A DNA stretch of 64,000 nucleotides from Dyadobacter chenhuakuii (GCF_023821985.2 NZ_CP098805.1:3782001-3846000); one strand, 5' to 3'; shown: positions 8,623 to 16,760, numbered from the stretch's first letter. A program made the numbers and translations. Notes: generated by a model from the letters alone, not told the origin.

Positions 8623-11613
8623 ATGAATAAACAATTATCCAGACTTATTCAGGAAGTGGCCTGTTACCTGCTTTGCAGCGTAGCGATGCTGCTCGTCCTG
8701 CCGGCCCATGCACAGGCAGCCGATCGCCAGATTACCGGAAAAGTGGTTTCAGCGGAAGATAAAAATCCGCTCCCCGGTGTGACCATTATTGTAAAAGGAA
8801 ATAACACGATAGGAACTGCAACGGATGCCGAAGGAAAATTCAAAATGACCGTTCCTGAGGATGCAACGCTGATTTTGAGCTACATTGGTTACACCAGCCA
8901 GGAAGTTTCGGTCGGCACCCAAAACGATTTCAACATTGAAATGGCTTCGGACCAGAAGCAGCTCACGGAAGTGGTCGTGATCGGTTACGGAACCCAGAAA
9001 AAGGGCGACATTACGAGTTCGGTTGCGAGCATTAAGCGCGAGGATTTTATCAAAGGAACGGTTCGAGATGCCGCGCAATTGATCCAGGGAAAAGTGGCCG
9101 GCTTGCGCATCACCACGCCCAGCGGCTCACCAACTTCCAACACCCAGATTAACCTTCGCGGGATCAACTCAATCAACGGAACTTCAAACCCACTGATTTT
9201 GATCGACGGAATTCCCGGCGGCCTCAACACGGTTGCGCCCGAAGACATTGAATCTGTGGATGTTTTGAAAGATGGATCTGCGGCTGCGATTTACGGAACA
9301 CGCGCAACAGGCGGTGTAATCCTGATCACAACGCGCAAAAACCGCGGCAACAACACGCGCTCGACGGTAGAATATTCCAATTACGTGAACATTCAAACCA
9401 TTGCACGCAGACCGCAACTGCTGACCGGCGATGATTACCGTCAGAAAATCGGCGAAGGCATTGATTACACGGATTACGGTGGCAACACAGACTGGCTCGA
9501 CGAAATCATGCAAAAACCGGTCAGCCACAACCATAACCTGACATTCTTCGGTGGAAACAGCACGACAAACTTCACGGGTTCTGTGAATTACAGGAACTGG
9601 GAAGGGATCTTTTTGAGATCAGGTCAAAACCGTTTTACAGGCCGTGCCGATCTGAATCATGCGATGTTTGATAATAAATTGAAAACCAACATTCAAATCA
9701 TTAACCGCATTACGTCGTCCAACGGAGCCGTTTCGCCAGCTGATAATGATGCAGCTTACGGCTACGCTTACCGCCAGGCCATGATCCGCAACCCGACAGA
9801 CAATGTGAGAACCGAAACGGGCGCTTGGCAGGAACGGGATGGTTATTTTTATGAAAACCCGGTTTCCCTTTTGAACGAATCGAACTATGAAGCGAAGTTT
9901 AAAGAAATGCGGATGAGCGGAAGTTTGGATTACGCGCCTATAACTGATTTAAATTTCAAATTATTGGTTTCTAATGTTCAAAACAGCAATCTGGAAGGCG
10001 GTTCTACAACATTTAACCACACGGCAACGCGCCTAAGCAACCAAAATGCGACGGCATTCAGAAGCACGAGTGCGAACAATGAAAACCTGCTGGAATTTAC
10101 CGGAAATTATGCCAAATCATTTGGTAAGCACCGTTTTACATTACTCGGCGGATACAGCTGGCAGGATGCAACTTATGAGGCATTTGATGCAAGCAACTGG
10201 GATTTTCCGACAGATGCTTACGATTGGAACAACCTTGGGGCGGGCGGTGCTTTGCAAAAAGGACAAGCCGGCATGTCAAGCACGAAAAACAAATGGCAAC
10301 TAGCCGGTTTCTTCGGTCGCTTGACTTACAGCATGGATGAGAAATATCTGTTCATGGCCAGCGTGCGTCGTGAAGGTTCGTCCCGTTTTGGGATTAACAA
10401 TCAGTGGGGAACATTCCCTGCGGCTTCTTTGGGTTGGAGAATCAGCAAGGAGCGCTTTATGGAAGGACTTTCAGGCGTTTCTGAAATTAAGTTGAGAGCG
10501 GGAATCGGTGTGACAGGAACCATTGCGGGTGATCCTTATTTGTCGCAGATCAGCTATAATTTTACGCGTACAGAAGGTGCATTTATCGGTGGAAAATGGG
10601 TTCCGGGATTCGTGCCGGCGCGTAACTTCAACCCGGACCTGCGTTGGGAGAAAAAAGAAGAGGTTAATGCAGGTGTGGACTTTGGTTTCCTGAAAAACAG
10701 GATCAATGGATCGGTGGATTTTTACAGCCGTAAAGTGAAGGATTTGCTTTACAATTTCCCCGTTCCCGTCCCTCCTTACCTGATCGGTTCGATGTTAATC
10801 AATGCAGGAACGATGAAAAACGAGGGGATGGAAGTGCTTTTGAACATTGTGCCTGTGCAGACTGCCAATTTCCAATGGAACACCGGATTCACTTATTCTA
10901 CAAACCGGAACAAGCTCGTAAGTCTTTCCAACGACCAGTTTGAAGCGGATAATGACTTTTTTGACGCAGGTTACACCGGCGAGCCAATCCAGGTTTCGAC
11001 GCACCGCGTGAAAGTGGGCGAGCCTATCGGACGGTTTTTTGTTTGGAAAAGTGTAGGCATTGATGAAAAAGGCGCCTGGCTGGTTGAAAACAAAGATGGC
11101 GAGGTGATTCCTATTGCTAATGCGACACCGGAAGACCGCCAGTATTATGGAAATGGAATTCCAAAGCACAATGTAGGCTGGAACAACTCGGTTCGTTACA
11201 AAAACTTTGACCTGGCTGTAAACATGCGCGGCGCGTTTGGATTCGACATTCTGAACTTCCAGAGTATGTTTTATAACAACACAAGAAACAAGGCTTATAA
11301 TATGCTGAAAACGGCGTACGATCCGATCGACGGCAAAGTGCTTAATAATGAGCTTGTTTATGTTTCCAATTACATTGAAAAAGGCGATTACTGGAAAATT
11401 GACAACGTCACATTTGGCTACACGCTGCCTACTCTGAAAGGTTTGAAAAATGCCCGCATCTTCGTTTCGGGCCTTAACCTGGCGACCATCACCGGCTACA
11501 CCGGCGTTGACCCGGAAGGCGTAGACATGACGGGTTTTGCCCCGGGAAGTGACCAGCGCGACAAATATCCGACAACCCGGACATTCACAGCAGGCCTTAG
11601 TGTAACATTCTGA
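8623..11613 (+). CDS. SusC/RagA-family TonB-dependent outer-membrane transporter (pair 1)
   Basis: A 996-residue outer-membrane receptor. A signal peptide (about 1-32, ending AHAQA) is followed by a carboxypeptidase-D-like domain (about 36-110, starting ITGKVVSAEDKNPLPGV), then the SusC signature IGYGTQKKGDITSSV and plug domain (about 120-230), then a beta-barrel ending in aromatic Phe (LSVTF). The family imports glycans or peptides too big for porins, energised by TonB, with a SusD lid. The cognate SusD gene starts 22 bases downstream and the ThuA/propeller lipoprotein ends 37 bases upstream, so the three probably form one operon closed by the terminator at 13251. The substrate cannot be read from the sequence. 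Confidence 0.95.
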   Translation: MNKQLSRLIQEVACYLLCSVAMLLVLPAHAQAADRQITGKVVSAEDKNPLPGVTIIVKGNNTIGTATDAEGKFKMTVPEDATLILSYIGYTSQEVSVGTQNDFNIEMASDQKQLTEVVVIGYGTQKKGDITSSVASIKREDFIKGTVRDAAQLIQGKVAGLRITTPSGSPTSNTQINLRGINSINGTSNPLILIDGIPGGLNTVAPEDIESVDVLKDGSAAAIYGTRATGGVILITTRKNRGNNTRSTVEYSNYVNIQTIARRPQLLTGDDYRQKIGEGIDYTDYGGNTDWLDEIMQKPVSHNHNLTFFGGNSTTNFTGSVNYRNWEGIFLRSGQNRFTGRADLNHAMFDNKLKTNIQIINRITSSNGAVSPADNDAAYGYAYRQAMIRNPTDNVRTETGAWQERDGYFYENPVSLLNESNYEAKFKEMRMSGSLDYAPITDLNFKLLVSNVQNSNLEGGSTTFNHTATRLSNQNATAFRSTSANNENLLEFTGNYAKSFGKHRFTLLGGYSWQDATYEAFDASNWDFPTDAYDWNNLGAGGALQKGQAGMSSTKNKWQLAGFFGRLTYSMDEKYLFMASVRREGSSRFGINNQWGTFPAASLGWRISKERFMEGLSGVSEIKLRAGIGVTGTIAGDPYLSQISYNFTRTEGAFIGGKWVPGFVPARNFNPDLRWEKKEEVNAGVDFGFLKNRINGSVDFYSRKVKDLLYNFPVPVPPYLIGSMLINAGTMKNEGMEVLLNIVPVQTANFQWNTGFTYSTNRNKLVSLSNDQFEADNDFFDAGYTGEPIQVSTHRVKVGEPIGRFFVWKSVGIDEKGAWLVENKDGEVIPIANATPEDRQYYGNGIPKHNVGWNNSVRYKNFDLAVNMRGAFGFDILNFQSMFYNNTRNKAYNMLKTAYDPIDGKVLNNELVYVSNYIEKGDYWKIDNVTFGYTLPTLKGLKNARIFVSGLNLATITGYTGVDPEGVDMTGFAPGSDQRDKYPTTRTFTAGLSVTF

Positions 11614-11635
11614 TCCACAGCAAACTTTTGAAACA

Positions 11636-13219
11636 ATGATCAATAAAAGTAAAATATACATCGTCCTCGCATCCATGATGGGTGCGGCCACGCTCTACTC
11701 CTGCACCGACCTCGAAGAACAGGTTTATTCAGAAGTGTTGTCGAGCACTTACCAGCCCACCGAAAAAGACCTTCCAGCGATCGTAGCGCCCGTTTATTCG
11801 TCCCTTCGCGGGTTAATGCTGGGCTGGCAGGGCTATTTTGACTTGCAGGAAGAAGCAGCCGACGCCATCGTTACGCCCGTTCGCCCGAATGGCTGGGACG
11901 ACGGCGGAACCTATCGCCGGATGCACCAGCACACCTGGACGTCACTGCAATGGCAGCCGGAAAACGCATGGCAAAGCTCATTTCGCAGCATTACCACGGC
12001 AAACAGGGTTTTATCCCAAATTGCAGAAGGCGAAATTCCTTTGACCGCAGGCAAAGTGGAAGTGGAAGCTGAATTGAGAGCCGTGCGCGCATTGGCTTAC
12101 TATCTTTTGCTGGACAACCATGGCAATGTGCCGATTGTGACTGATTTCAAAGACATTAATTTACCAAAACAAAACACACGTAAGGAAGTGTATGATTTTG
12201 TGGTAAAAGAATTGCTTGAAGTGATGCCTAACCTGAGCGAAAATGCTTCGACAACTTACGGTCAGCTTAACCGTTGGGGTGCGAAAGCGCTTTTGGCAAA
12301 AATATATTTGAATGCGCAGGTTTACACCGGAACACCGGAATGGGAAAAAGCCATTGCGCAGGCGGATGATGTAATAAAAAGTGGCAAATATGTGCTGGAC
12401 GCCAATTATTCGGATGTTTTCACCTGGACCAATTTCAATTCCAAAGAGATCATTTTCGCGATTCCTTACGATGAAATTTACGGAACCGGCAACCAGATCC
12501 ACATGAAAACGCTCGACCCATTGAGCCGCACTGTGTATCCGATGAATGCAGGTCCATGGGGCGGAAACTGCGCCGTGCCACAATTTATTGACACTTACGA
12601 CGCCGAAGACAGCCGCCTGGCCGACACCTGGGTAATGGGTCCGCAAAAGAACGCAACGACCGGAGCAGTCGTAATTACTTATTCCAAAACAGTCCCAAGC
12701 ATTGAAAAAACGGCTTCGACCGACGGTTACCGCATTGGAAAATACAAAATCAAGCCGAATGCAACAGGCAGTCTGGATAACGATTTCCCATTGCTTCGCT
12801 ACGCCGATGTGATGATGATCAAAGCGGAGGCGCTTTTGCGCACTGGCAAAGCCGGCGAAGCAGCAACCATCGTAACGGAAGTCCGCAAACGCGCATTCAA
12901 AGCCAACCCTGCGAAGGCAACTGTAACTGCGGCAGATTTGGCAAAAGGCAGTCGCTATAACTACGGTTACCAAGCCACGGACGGCACCATTACTGAGCGC
13001 CAGGGCGGAGACGATGTGAAGTTCGGACGCTTTTTGGATGAGCTCGGCTGGGAATTTGCAGCAGAAGCCCACCGCCGCCAGGACTTGATACGGTTTGGTA
13101 TATACGAAACCAAAAAATGGTTCAACCACCGCCCCAACGCCCAGCAACGCGCCCTGTTCCCGATCCCGCAAACGGAGCTGGACAAAAACACAAACCTGAA
13201 ACAAAACCCAGGCTATTAA
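11636..13219 (+). CDS. RagB/SusD-family nutrient-binding lipoprotein (pair 1)
   Basis: A 527-residue surface lipoprotein with lipobox TLYSC (Cys 23) and the SusD layout: helical TPR-rich N-terminal half with an RAVRALAYYLLLDNHGNVPIV segment, here quoted only as its start RAVRALAYYLL, and the C-terminal RQDLIRFG and ALFPIPQTELD motifs that end almost all SusD proteins. It forms the lid over the partner SusC barrel encoded 22 bases upstream. Binding specificity is not deducible. Stop codon is followed after about 30 bases by a strong intrinsic terminator, so this is likely the last gene of its operon. Confidence 0.95.
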   Translation: MINKSKIYIVLASMMGAATLYSCTDLEEQVYSEVLSSTYQPTEKDLPAIVAPVYSSLRGLMLGWQGYFDLQEEAADAIVTPVRPNGWDDGGTYRRMHQHTWTSLQWQPENAWQSSFRSITTANRVLSQIAEGEIPLTAGKVEVEAELRAVRALAYYLLLDNHGNVPIVTDFKDINLPKQNTRKEVYDFVVKELLEVMPNLSENASTTYGQLNRWGAKALLAKIYLNAQVYTGTPEWEKAIAQADDVIKSGKYVLDANYSDVFTWTNFNSKEIIFAIPYDEIYGTGNQIHMKTLDPLSRTVYPMNAGPWGGNCAVPQFIDTYDAEDSRLADTWVMGPQKNATTGAVVITYSKTVPSIEKTASTDGYRIGKYKIKPNATGSLDNDFPLLRYADVMMIKAEALLRTGKAGEAATIVTEVRKRAFKANPAKATVTAADLAKGSRYNYGYQATDGTITERQGGDDVKFGRFLDELGWEFAAEAHRRQDLIRFGIYETKKWFNHRPNAQQRALFPIPQTELDKNTNLKQNPGY

Positions 13220-13250
13220 CAAAAACTTTAAACAAGGTTAGGTAATAAGC

Positions 13251-13287
13251 TCCTGCTCCCGACGCTGTTGGTGAGCAGGATTTTTTT
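13251..13287 (+). terminator. Rho-independent terminator after SusD (pair 1)
   Basis: A perfect 8-bp stem, TCCTGCTC at 13251-13258 and GAGCAGGA at 13273-13280, with a 14-base loop, followed by seven T (13281-13287). It closes the SusC/SusD operon. It also overlaps an in-frame upstream extension of the next gene, which argues that the aminopeptidase starts at the later ATG. Confidence 0.9.
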
Positions 13288-13297
13288 GTTTAACATT

Positions 13298-14689
13298 ATG
13301 ACCATGTTCTCAAAAGAAACCTACATACAACGCCGCCATACTTTGAAAAAGAAAGTCGGGAGCGGCCTTATTCTTCTGCTCGGCAATGATGAGTCGGGGA
13401 TGAATTACAAGGATAATGTTTATCCATTTCGTCAGGATAGCACTTTTCTGTATTATTTCGGGCTGGATACAGCTTCGATCCATGCGGTTATTGACATTGA
13501 TAATGATCAGGAAATCATTTTTGGGGATGAACTGACGATCGATGACATTGTCTGGACGGGTTACCAGGAGCCGCTTGTTGAAAAGGCTGCCAAGATTGGC
13601 GTGACGCAAATGAAACCGCTTTCGGCGCTTTCAGGCTATTTGCGTGATGTTCAGAACCGGAAACAGGAAGTGCATTTTCTGCCTCCCTACCGCGGCGAGC
13701 ATACATTGCAATTGCAGGAATGGCTCAAAATCGCTCCTGCCGAAGCAACGCAACGCGCTTCAGTCAAGCTGATCAAAGCCATTGTTTCGATGCGTTCGTA
13801 CAAATCGGCTGAGGAAATTACCGAGATCGAAAAAGCCGTCAACACGTCCATTGACATGCACCTGGAATTCATCCGCACCACGCGCCCGGGCATGACGGAA
13901 AAAGCCATCGCAGGAAAATTACAAAGCATCGCCATCGCCCAAGGCGGCGACATCTCCTACCCGATCATCCTGACCGTGAACGGAGAAACACTGCACACAC
14001 ACGCCCGCGACCGCATCATCAGCGACGGCCAAATGGCACTATGCGACGCCGGAGCCGAAACCGCCATGCATTACTGCGGCGACCTCACGCGCACCATTCC
14101 AGCCGGAAAGCAATTCAGCAGCACTCAAAAAGAAATGTACGAAATCGTGCTCCATGCGCAGGTTTCAGCGATTGGAGCCTGCAAACCAGGCGTTTTGTTC
14201 AAAGAGGTCCACGCATTAGCATCCACCAAATTACTCGAAGGCTTAAAATCAGTCGGCATCATCAAAGGCGACCCACAAGAAGCACTTGCAAATGACGTAC
14301 ACACGCTCTTTTTCCAATGCGGCCTCGGCCACATGATGGGCCTCGACGTCCACGACATGGAAAACCTCGGCGAACAATACGTAGGCTACACCGACGACCT
14401 CATCAAAGGCACCACCTTCGGCTGGAAATCCCTCCGCCTAGGCCGCGCCCTCGAACCCGGTTTTGTAATTACCGTCGAGCCCGGGCTTTATTTTATTCCG
14501 ACATTAATTGACCGCTGGAAGGCGGAGAATAAGCTTTCGCAGTTTATTGATTATGGGAAATTGGAGCAGTTCAGGGATTTTACGGGGATTAGGGTGGAGG
14601 ATAATTTGGTGATTACGGAAGGTGGAAATCGGGTGCTGGGGAAGGAATTGGTGAAGGATGTTGGGGGGATTGAGGCGTTGCGGGGGTGA
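13298..14689 (+). CDS. Aminopeptidase P family (Xaa-Pro aminopeptidase, M24B)
   Basis: Cytoplasmic metallopeptidase removing the N-terminal residue from Xaa-Pro peptides. The creatinase-like N-terminal domain spans about residues 1-155 and the pita-bread M24 domain follows. Dinuclear metal ligands are visible: Asp in CDAGAE, Asp in GDLTRTIP, His in GLGHMMGLDVHD, Glu in TVEPGLYF, Glu in IRVEDNLV. The ATG at 13298 (a second ATG lies 6 bases later) is chosen because the upstream in-frame TTG extension would run through the terminator at 13251. Third-position base use changes along the gene: C-ending codons dominate about 13860-14460, then G-rich codons to the end. No signal peptide is seen. Confidence 0.93.
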   Translation: MTMFSKETYIQRRHTLKKKVGSGLILLLGNDESGMNYKDNVYPFRQDSTFLYYFGLDTASIHAVIDIDNDQEIIFGDELTIDDIVWTGYQEPLVEKAAKIGVTQMKPLSALSGYLRDVQNRKQEVHFLPPYRGEHTLQLQEWLKIAPAEATQRASVKLIKAIVSMRSYKSAEEITEIEKAVNTSIDMHLEFIRTTRPGMTEKAIAGKLQSIAIAQGGDISYPIILTVNGETLHTHARDRIISDGQMALCDAGAETAMHYCGDLTRTIPAGKQFSSTQKEMYEIVLHAQVSAIGACKPGVLFKEVHALASTKLLEGLKSVGIIKGDPQEALANDVHTLFFQCGLGHMMGLDVHDMENLGEQYVGYTDDLIKGTTFGWKSLRLGRALEPGFVITVEPGLYFIPTLIDRWKAENKLSQFIDYGKLEQFRDFTGIRVEDNLVITEGGNRVLGKELVKDVGGIEALRG

Positions 14690-14721
14690 TCAAGAAAGTT
14701 ATGCTTATTCCGGAAATCTTA

Positions 14722-14729
14722 TAGCTTTG
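14722..14729 (+). promoter_or_regulatory. TAnnTTTG promoter element of DUF6934 cassette 1
   Basis: TAGCTTTG matches the Bacteroidota -7 consensus TAnnTTTG and is followed by CGGAATAAG. The same TAGCTTTG plus a similar CGG-AAT-AAG context precedes cassette 2 at 15957. No good TTTG -33 box is seen 19-21 bases upstream, so strength is uncertain. The start codon is 40 bases downstream. Confidence 0.55.
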
Positions 14730-14769
14730 CGGAATAAGTTGATCACACTATTATTGAAGCACACCATTA

Positions 14770-15231
14770 ATGAACAAACCAAAATATCTCTGTCGATCGG
14801 GGAAGTCCCTTTTTGTTTTTAAGTTTACAAGTAAAGGCTCAAAAGGATTAGTAGAGAAAATCATTGAATACACCGCAACTGATTCTGACAATATTTACAA
14901 TCTTGGTTTTGGTGACTATGATCCCCTTAACGATACCATGAACGATCTCACCATAACCGATAACGGAGACAGTAACAAAGTATTAGCCACGGTTGCATCG
15001 ACAGTTTATACTTTTACGGACGAATATCCATCTGCTATGATTCTGTTCACTGGAAGTACGCCTGCTAGAACAAGGCTTTACAGGATGGCGATCACCATTA
15101 ATTTAGCTGAAATCTCTCAGGATTTCGTTATATTTGGTTATAGTAATGACAGGAACTGGGAGGAATTTGTTGTTAACAAGTCATATCATGCTTTTTTAGT
15201 AACAAGAAGAGAAAACGAATACACATTATGA
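14770..15231 (+). CDS. DUF6934 family protein, copy 1
   Basis: A 153-residue soluble protein without signal peptide or membrane segment. I recognise it as DUF6934-like from the sequence pattern FTSKGxKG, IYNLxFGD, NGDSxxVLATV, YTFTxxYP, TGSTxARTRLYR and WExF; no function is established for this family to my knowledge. It is paralogous to the gene at 15990 over its entire length, with more than half the positions identical by eye. Its stop overlaps the start of the 54-residue downstream gene (ATGA), so the two are translationally coupled. The pairing of a roughly 150-residue protein with a tiny overlapping partner resembles toxin-antitoxin organisation, but that is only an analogy. Confidence 0.85.
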   Translation: MNKPKYLCRSGKSLFVFKFTSKGSKGLVEKIIEYTATDSDNIYNLGFGDYDPLNDTMNDLTITDNGDSNKVLATVASTVYTFTDEYPSAMILFTGSTPARTRLYRMAITINLAEISQDFVIFGYSNDRNWEEFVVNKSYHAFLVTRRENEYTL

Positions 15232-15392
15232 GAACACCCGAAATAACAAAGTCGAAAAGACCGACTATTATCATAGACAATTCGCTGGAAAAGTTTAACG
15301 GAAGGATCCTTTTTCCTGAAAAGCTTAAAAAGGCAAACGAGATTTTAGCACAAGCCGGAGTGCCTGATCTTAGTAAATTAAGGAAAAAATAA
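15228..15392 (+). CDS. Small partner protein of DUF6934 cassette 1 (54 aa)
   Basis: A 54-residue basic protein starting at the ATG that overlaps the DUF6934 stop (ATGA, 15228-15231). Its reality is supported by a homologous 50-residue ORF in the same place behind DUF6934 copy 2: both contain FPEKLKK, NEIL and G-P-L spacing (FPEKLKKANEILAQAGVP here, FPEKLKKVNEILAKSGLP there) and an upstream I/V-rich strand followed by D-SL. Predicted fold: one beta strand then one amphipathic helix. Function unknown. The gene is followed 8 bases later by a strong terminator, so the cassette is a closed two-gene unit. Confidence 0.8.
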   Translation: MRTPEITKSKRPTIIIDNSLEKFNGRILFPEKLKKANEILAQAGVPDLSKLRKK

Positions 15393-15400
15393 ATATTAAA

Positions 15401-15434
15401 GAAAAGACGCATCTTCGAATGCGTCTTTTCTTTT
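15401..15434. terminator. Bidirectional intrinsic terminator after cassette 1
   Basis: A perfect 12-bp stem GAAAAGACGCAT (15401-15412) / ATGCGTCTTTTC (15419-15430) around the 6-base loop CTTCGA, with T-rich sequence on the + side and A-rich sequence before the stem. It serves cassette 1 and probably the convergent minus-strand gene that ends at 15437. Confidence 0.9.
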
Positions 15435-15436
15435 GC

Positions 15437-15691
15437 CTAAGCTTCGCTCTTACAGCTTTTCCCATAATCCCCAATCTCCTTCAACAACCGCGTAAGCACC
15501 TCACTCGTATCCAGTGCGAGCAACGCATACTTACGGCTAAGATTCCATTCATCCGTTGGGCGGAGATAATGTCGGAGCATTTCGTTGTGCATCCGTTCGA
15601 TTTCGATCAGGTCAACATCTTGATTTAGATAGTTGCTCAGCAACTCCTCGGCTGCGCTTTGGCGGGATTCTTGGATTTTTGATGTGTGCAT
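15437..15691 (-). CDS. Hypothetical small helical protein between the DUF6934 cassettes
   Basis: An 84-residue frame starting MHTSKIQESRQ and ending in KSCKSEA. It is polar and predicted mostly helical, with SAAEELLSNYLNQDVDLIEI and DTSEVLTRLLKEIGDYG as likely helices. I do not recognise a family. The frame remains open upstream to 15859, but that part overlaps a palindrome-rich, probably non-coding patch, so the ATG at 15691 is preferred. It is convergent with cassette 1 and shares its terminator. No clear promoter is visible. Confidence 0.5.
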   Translation of the reverse strand: MHTSKIQESRQSAAEELLSNYLNQDVDLIEIERMHNEMLRHYLRPTDEWNLSRKYALLALDTSEVLTRLLKEIGDYGKSCKSEA

Positions 15692-15701
15692 TTTACTCTT
15701 T

Positions 15702-15885
15702 ATTGGACGTTTTGTGTTGCAAAAAACGGTGCCGCACTTGCCGTTGTCCAACCCGAGTAAGGCAATGGTGTTCAAACCATTACGGTAGTTACGACACCGT
15801 TCATTGGTGTACGCAGCATTATATAGCTTTATAAGAGCCGACGAATGTTGACGACGCATTAACAGCTTACTCGGGAAATTGGACG
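15702..15885. repeat. Palindrome-rich element bounded by 8-bp direct repeats
   Basis: ATTGGACG occurs at 15702-15709 and again at 15878-15885. Between them lie an inverted repeat, GTCCAACCCGAGTAAG (15746-15761) against CTTACTCGGG-AAA-TTGGAC (15866-15884), and short perfect hairpins AACGG/CCGTT (15725/15741), AATGGT/ACCATT (15764/15776), ACGGT/ACCGT (15782/15796) and ACACC/GGTGT (15794/15806). The density of pairing suggests a structured RNA or a small non-autonomous element. No transposase is nearby. It lies exactly between the two DUF6934 cassettes. Confidence 0.5.
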
Positions 15886-15956
15886 CTGTAAACTTACTTG
15901 GTTTGGTGGAAAAAGCAAAAGTGAATACAACTTCGAGGAATATTCATGGTAATTCT

Positions 15957-15964
15957 TAGCTTTG
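15957..15964 (+). promoter_or_regulatory. TAnnTTTG promoter element of DUF6934 cassette 2
   Basis: TAGCTTTG followed by TCGGGAATTTAAG closely copies the element before cassette 1. TTCG at 15932-15935, 21 bases upstream, is a one-mismatch -33 box. The start codon is 26 bases downstream. The shared promoter implies that the duplication covered regulatory sequence or that both copies obey the same regulation. Confidence 0.55.
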
Positions 15965-15989
15965 TCGGGAATTTAAGAACACACTATAA

Positions 15990-16463
15990 ATGAAGCATAA
16001 CAAATACATTAGTCGCGCAAACGACTCATTTTTACTCTATCATTTTACTAGTAAAGGCCCAAAAGGCTCAATTCAAAAAAGCGTCATTTATTCTAAAACC
16101 GCTGTCGAAAACATCTACAACCTTGCTTTCGGTGATTATAATCCGATCTCCGATGAGATAAATGATCTTTCAATCAGCAACAATGGAGATAGCGTTAGGG
16201 TCTTAGCTACCGTCGCAGCAACACTGTATACATTCACAGAAAAATATCCGGAAGCCTGGATCACTGCTACCGGAAGTACAAAGGCACGAACTCGCTTATA
16301 CAGAATGGGCATTGCCAATAACTTAGCTGAAATTATTGAGGAGTTTGCTATATTTGGTTACAACTGTAAAGGGCATTGGGAACAATTTGTAGTTGGTGAA
16401 GATTACGAAGTATTTTTATTAACAAGAAAAGAAACATACACATCATGGAAAGAAGCAAACTGA
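15990..16463 (+). CDS. DUF6934 family protein, copy 2
   Basis: A 157-residue soluble protein, paralogue of the gene at 14770 (shared blocks: FTSKGPKG, IYNLAFGDYNP, NGDS-VLATVAAT-YTFT, TGSTKARTRLYRMGI, NLAEI, IFGY, WE-FVV). No signal peptide or membrane helix. It overlaps the following 50-residue partner gene by 19 bases in another frame. Function unknown. Divergence from copy 1 is substantial at the protein level, so the duplication is old or the two cassettes arrived separately. Confidence 0.85.
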   Translation: MKHNKYISRANDSFLLYHFTSKGPKGSIQKSVIYSKTAVENIYNLAFGDYNPISDEINDLSISNNGDSVRVLATVAATLYTFTEKYPEAWITATGSTKARTRLYRMGIANNLAEIIEEFAIFGYNCKGHWEQFVVGEDYEVFLLTRKETYTSWKEAN

Positions 16464-16597
16464 AAAATTCAAAAGGACTAGTTGTTGTAGTTGATAAAAG
16501 CTTAAACAAGCTAGTCGGAAAGGAATACTTCCCAGAGAAGTTAAAAAAGGTCAACGAGATTTTAGCTAAATCGGGGCTTCCCAAATTAGATAAGTGA
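16445..16597 (+). CDS. Small partner protein of DUF6934 cassette 2 (50 aa)
   Basis: A 50-residue ORF whose ATG lies 19 bases inside the DUF6934 copy 2 gene. It is homologous to the 54-residue partner of copy 1: strand LVVVVDKSLNKL aligns with TIIIDNSLEKF, and the helix FPEKLKKVNEILAKSGLP is nearly identical. Conservation of two tiny overlapping ORFs at equivalent sites is strong evidence of translation. Function unknown. Confidence 0.8.
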   Translation: MERSKLKNSKGLVVVVDKSLNKLVGKEYFPEKLKKVNEILAKSGLPKLDK

Positions 16598-16607
16598 ACT
16601 TTTCGGC

Positions 16608-16760
16608 ATGTTCAAATTAATCAAAAAGAATCGAGACACTAAGAAATCCCGATTCCAAAAATCGTTTGGCGCGTTTGTGTCCCAGAAATCAGCCGATCAG
16701 ATCATTACGGAAATCCGCAGCAGCCGACTGTCAACTCGAGAAATAGAGCCATTCGACTAA
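16608..16760 (+). CDS. Tiny ORF with antitoxin-like C-terminal tail (50 aa)
   Basis: A 50-residue very basic ORF (MFKLIKKNRDTKKSRF at its start) that begins 10 bases after the partner gene of cassette 2. Its C-terminal half SADQIITEIRSSRLSTREIE resembles the A-D-x-I-x-x-E-I-x-x-S-R toxin-binding tails of short antitoxins that accompany PIN-domain toxins in Bacteroidota (pattern recalled, not searched). No toxin gene follows, so it could be an orphan antitoxin, a relic, or a third member of this cassette. No equivalent is present after cassette 1. Confidence 0.45.
   Translation: MFKLIKKNRDTKKSRFQKSFGAFVSQKSADQIITEIRSSRLSTREIEPFD

Noticed and set aside
10795..11691. Long open frame antisense to the end of SusC pair 1
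   Set aside because: It mirrors the high-quality SusC coding frame; the product has no recognisable family and starts inside the SusD gene.
12161..13222. 353-codon open frame antisense to SusD pair 1
   Set aside because: Shadow of the SusD frame; Cys- and Phe-rich composition typical of antisense translation.
15692..15859. Upstream in-frame extension of the minus-strand gene between the cassettes
   Set aside because: It overlaps the palindrome-rich patch and lacks coding character; the internal ATG at 15691 gives a compact protein.
15741..15885. Integron attC-like site
   Set aside because: GTCCAAC fits half of the attC core-site rule, but the opposite arm lacks the GTTRRRY partner and no integrase or cassette array is present.
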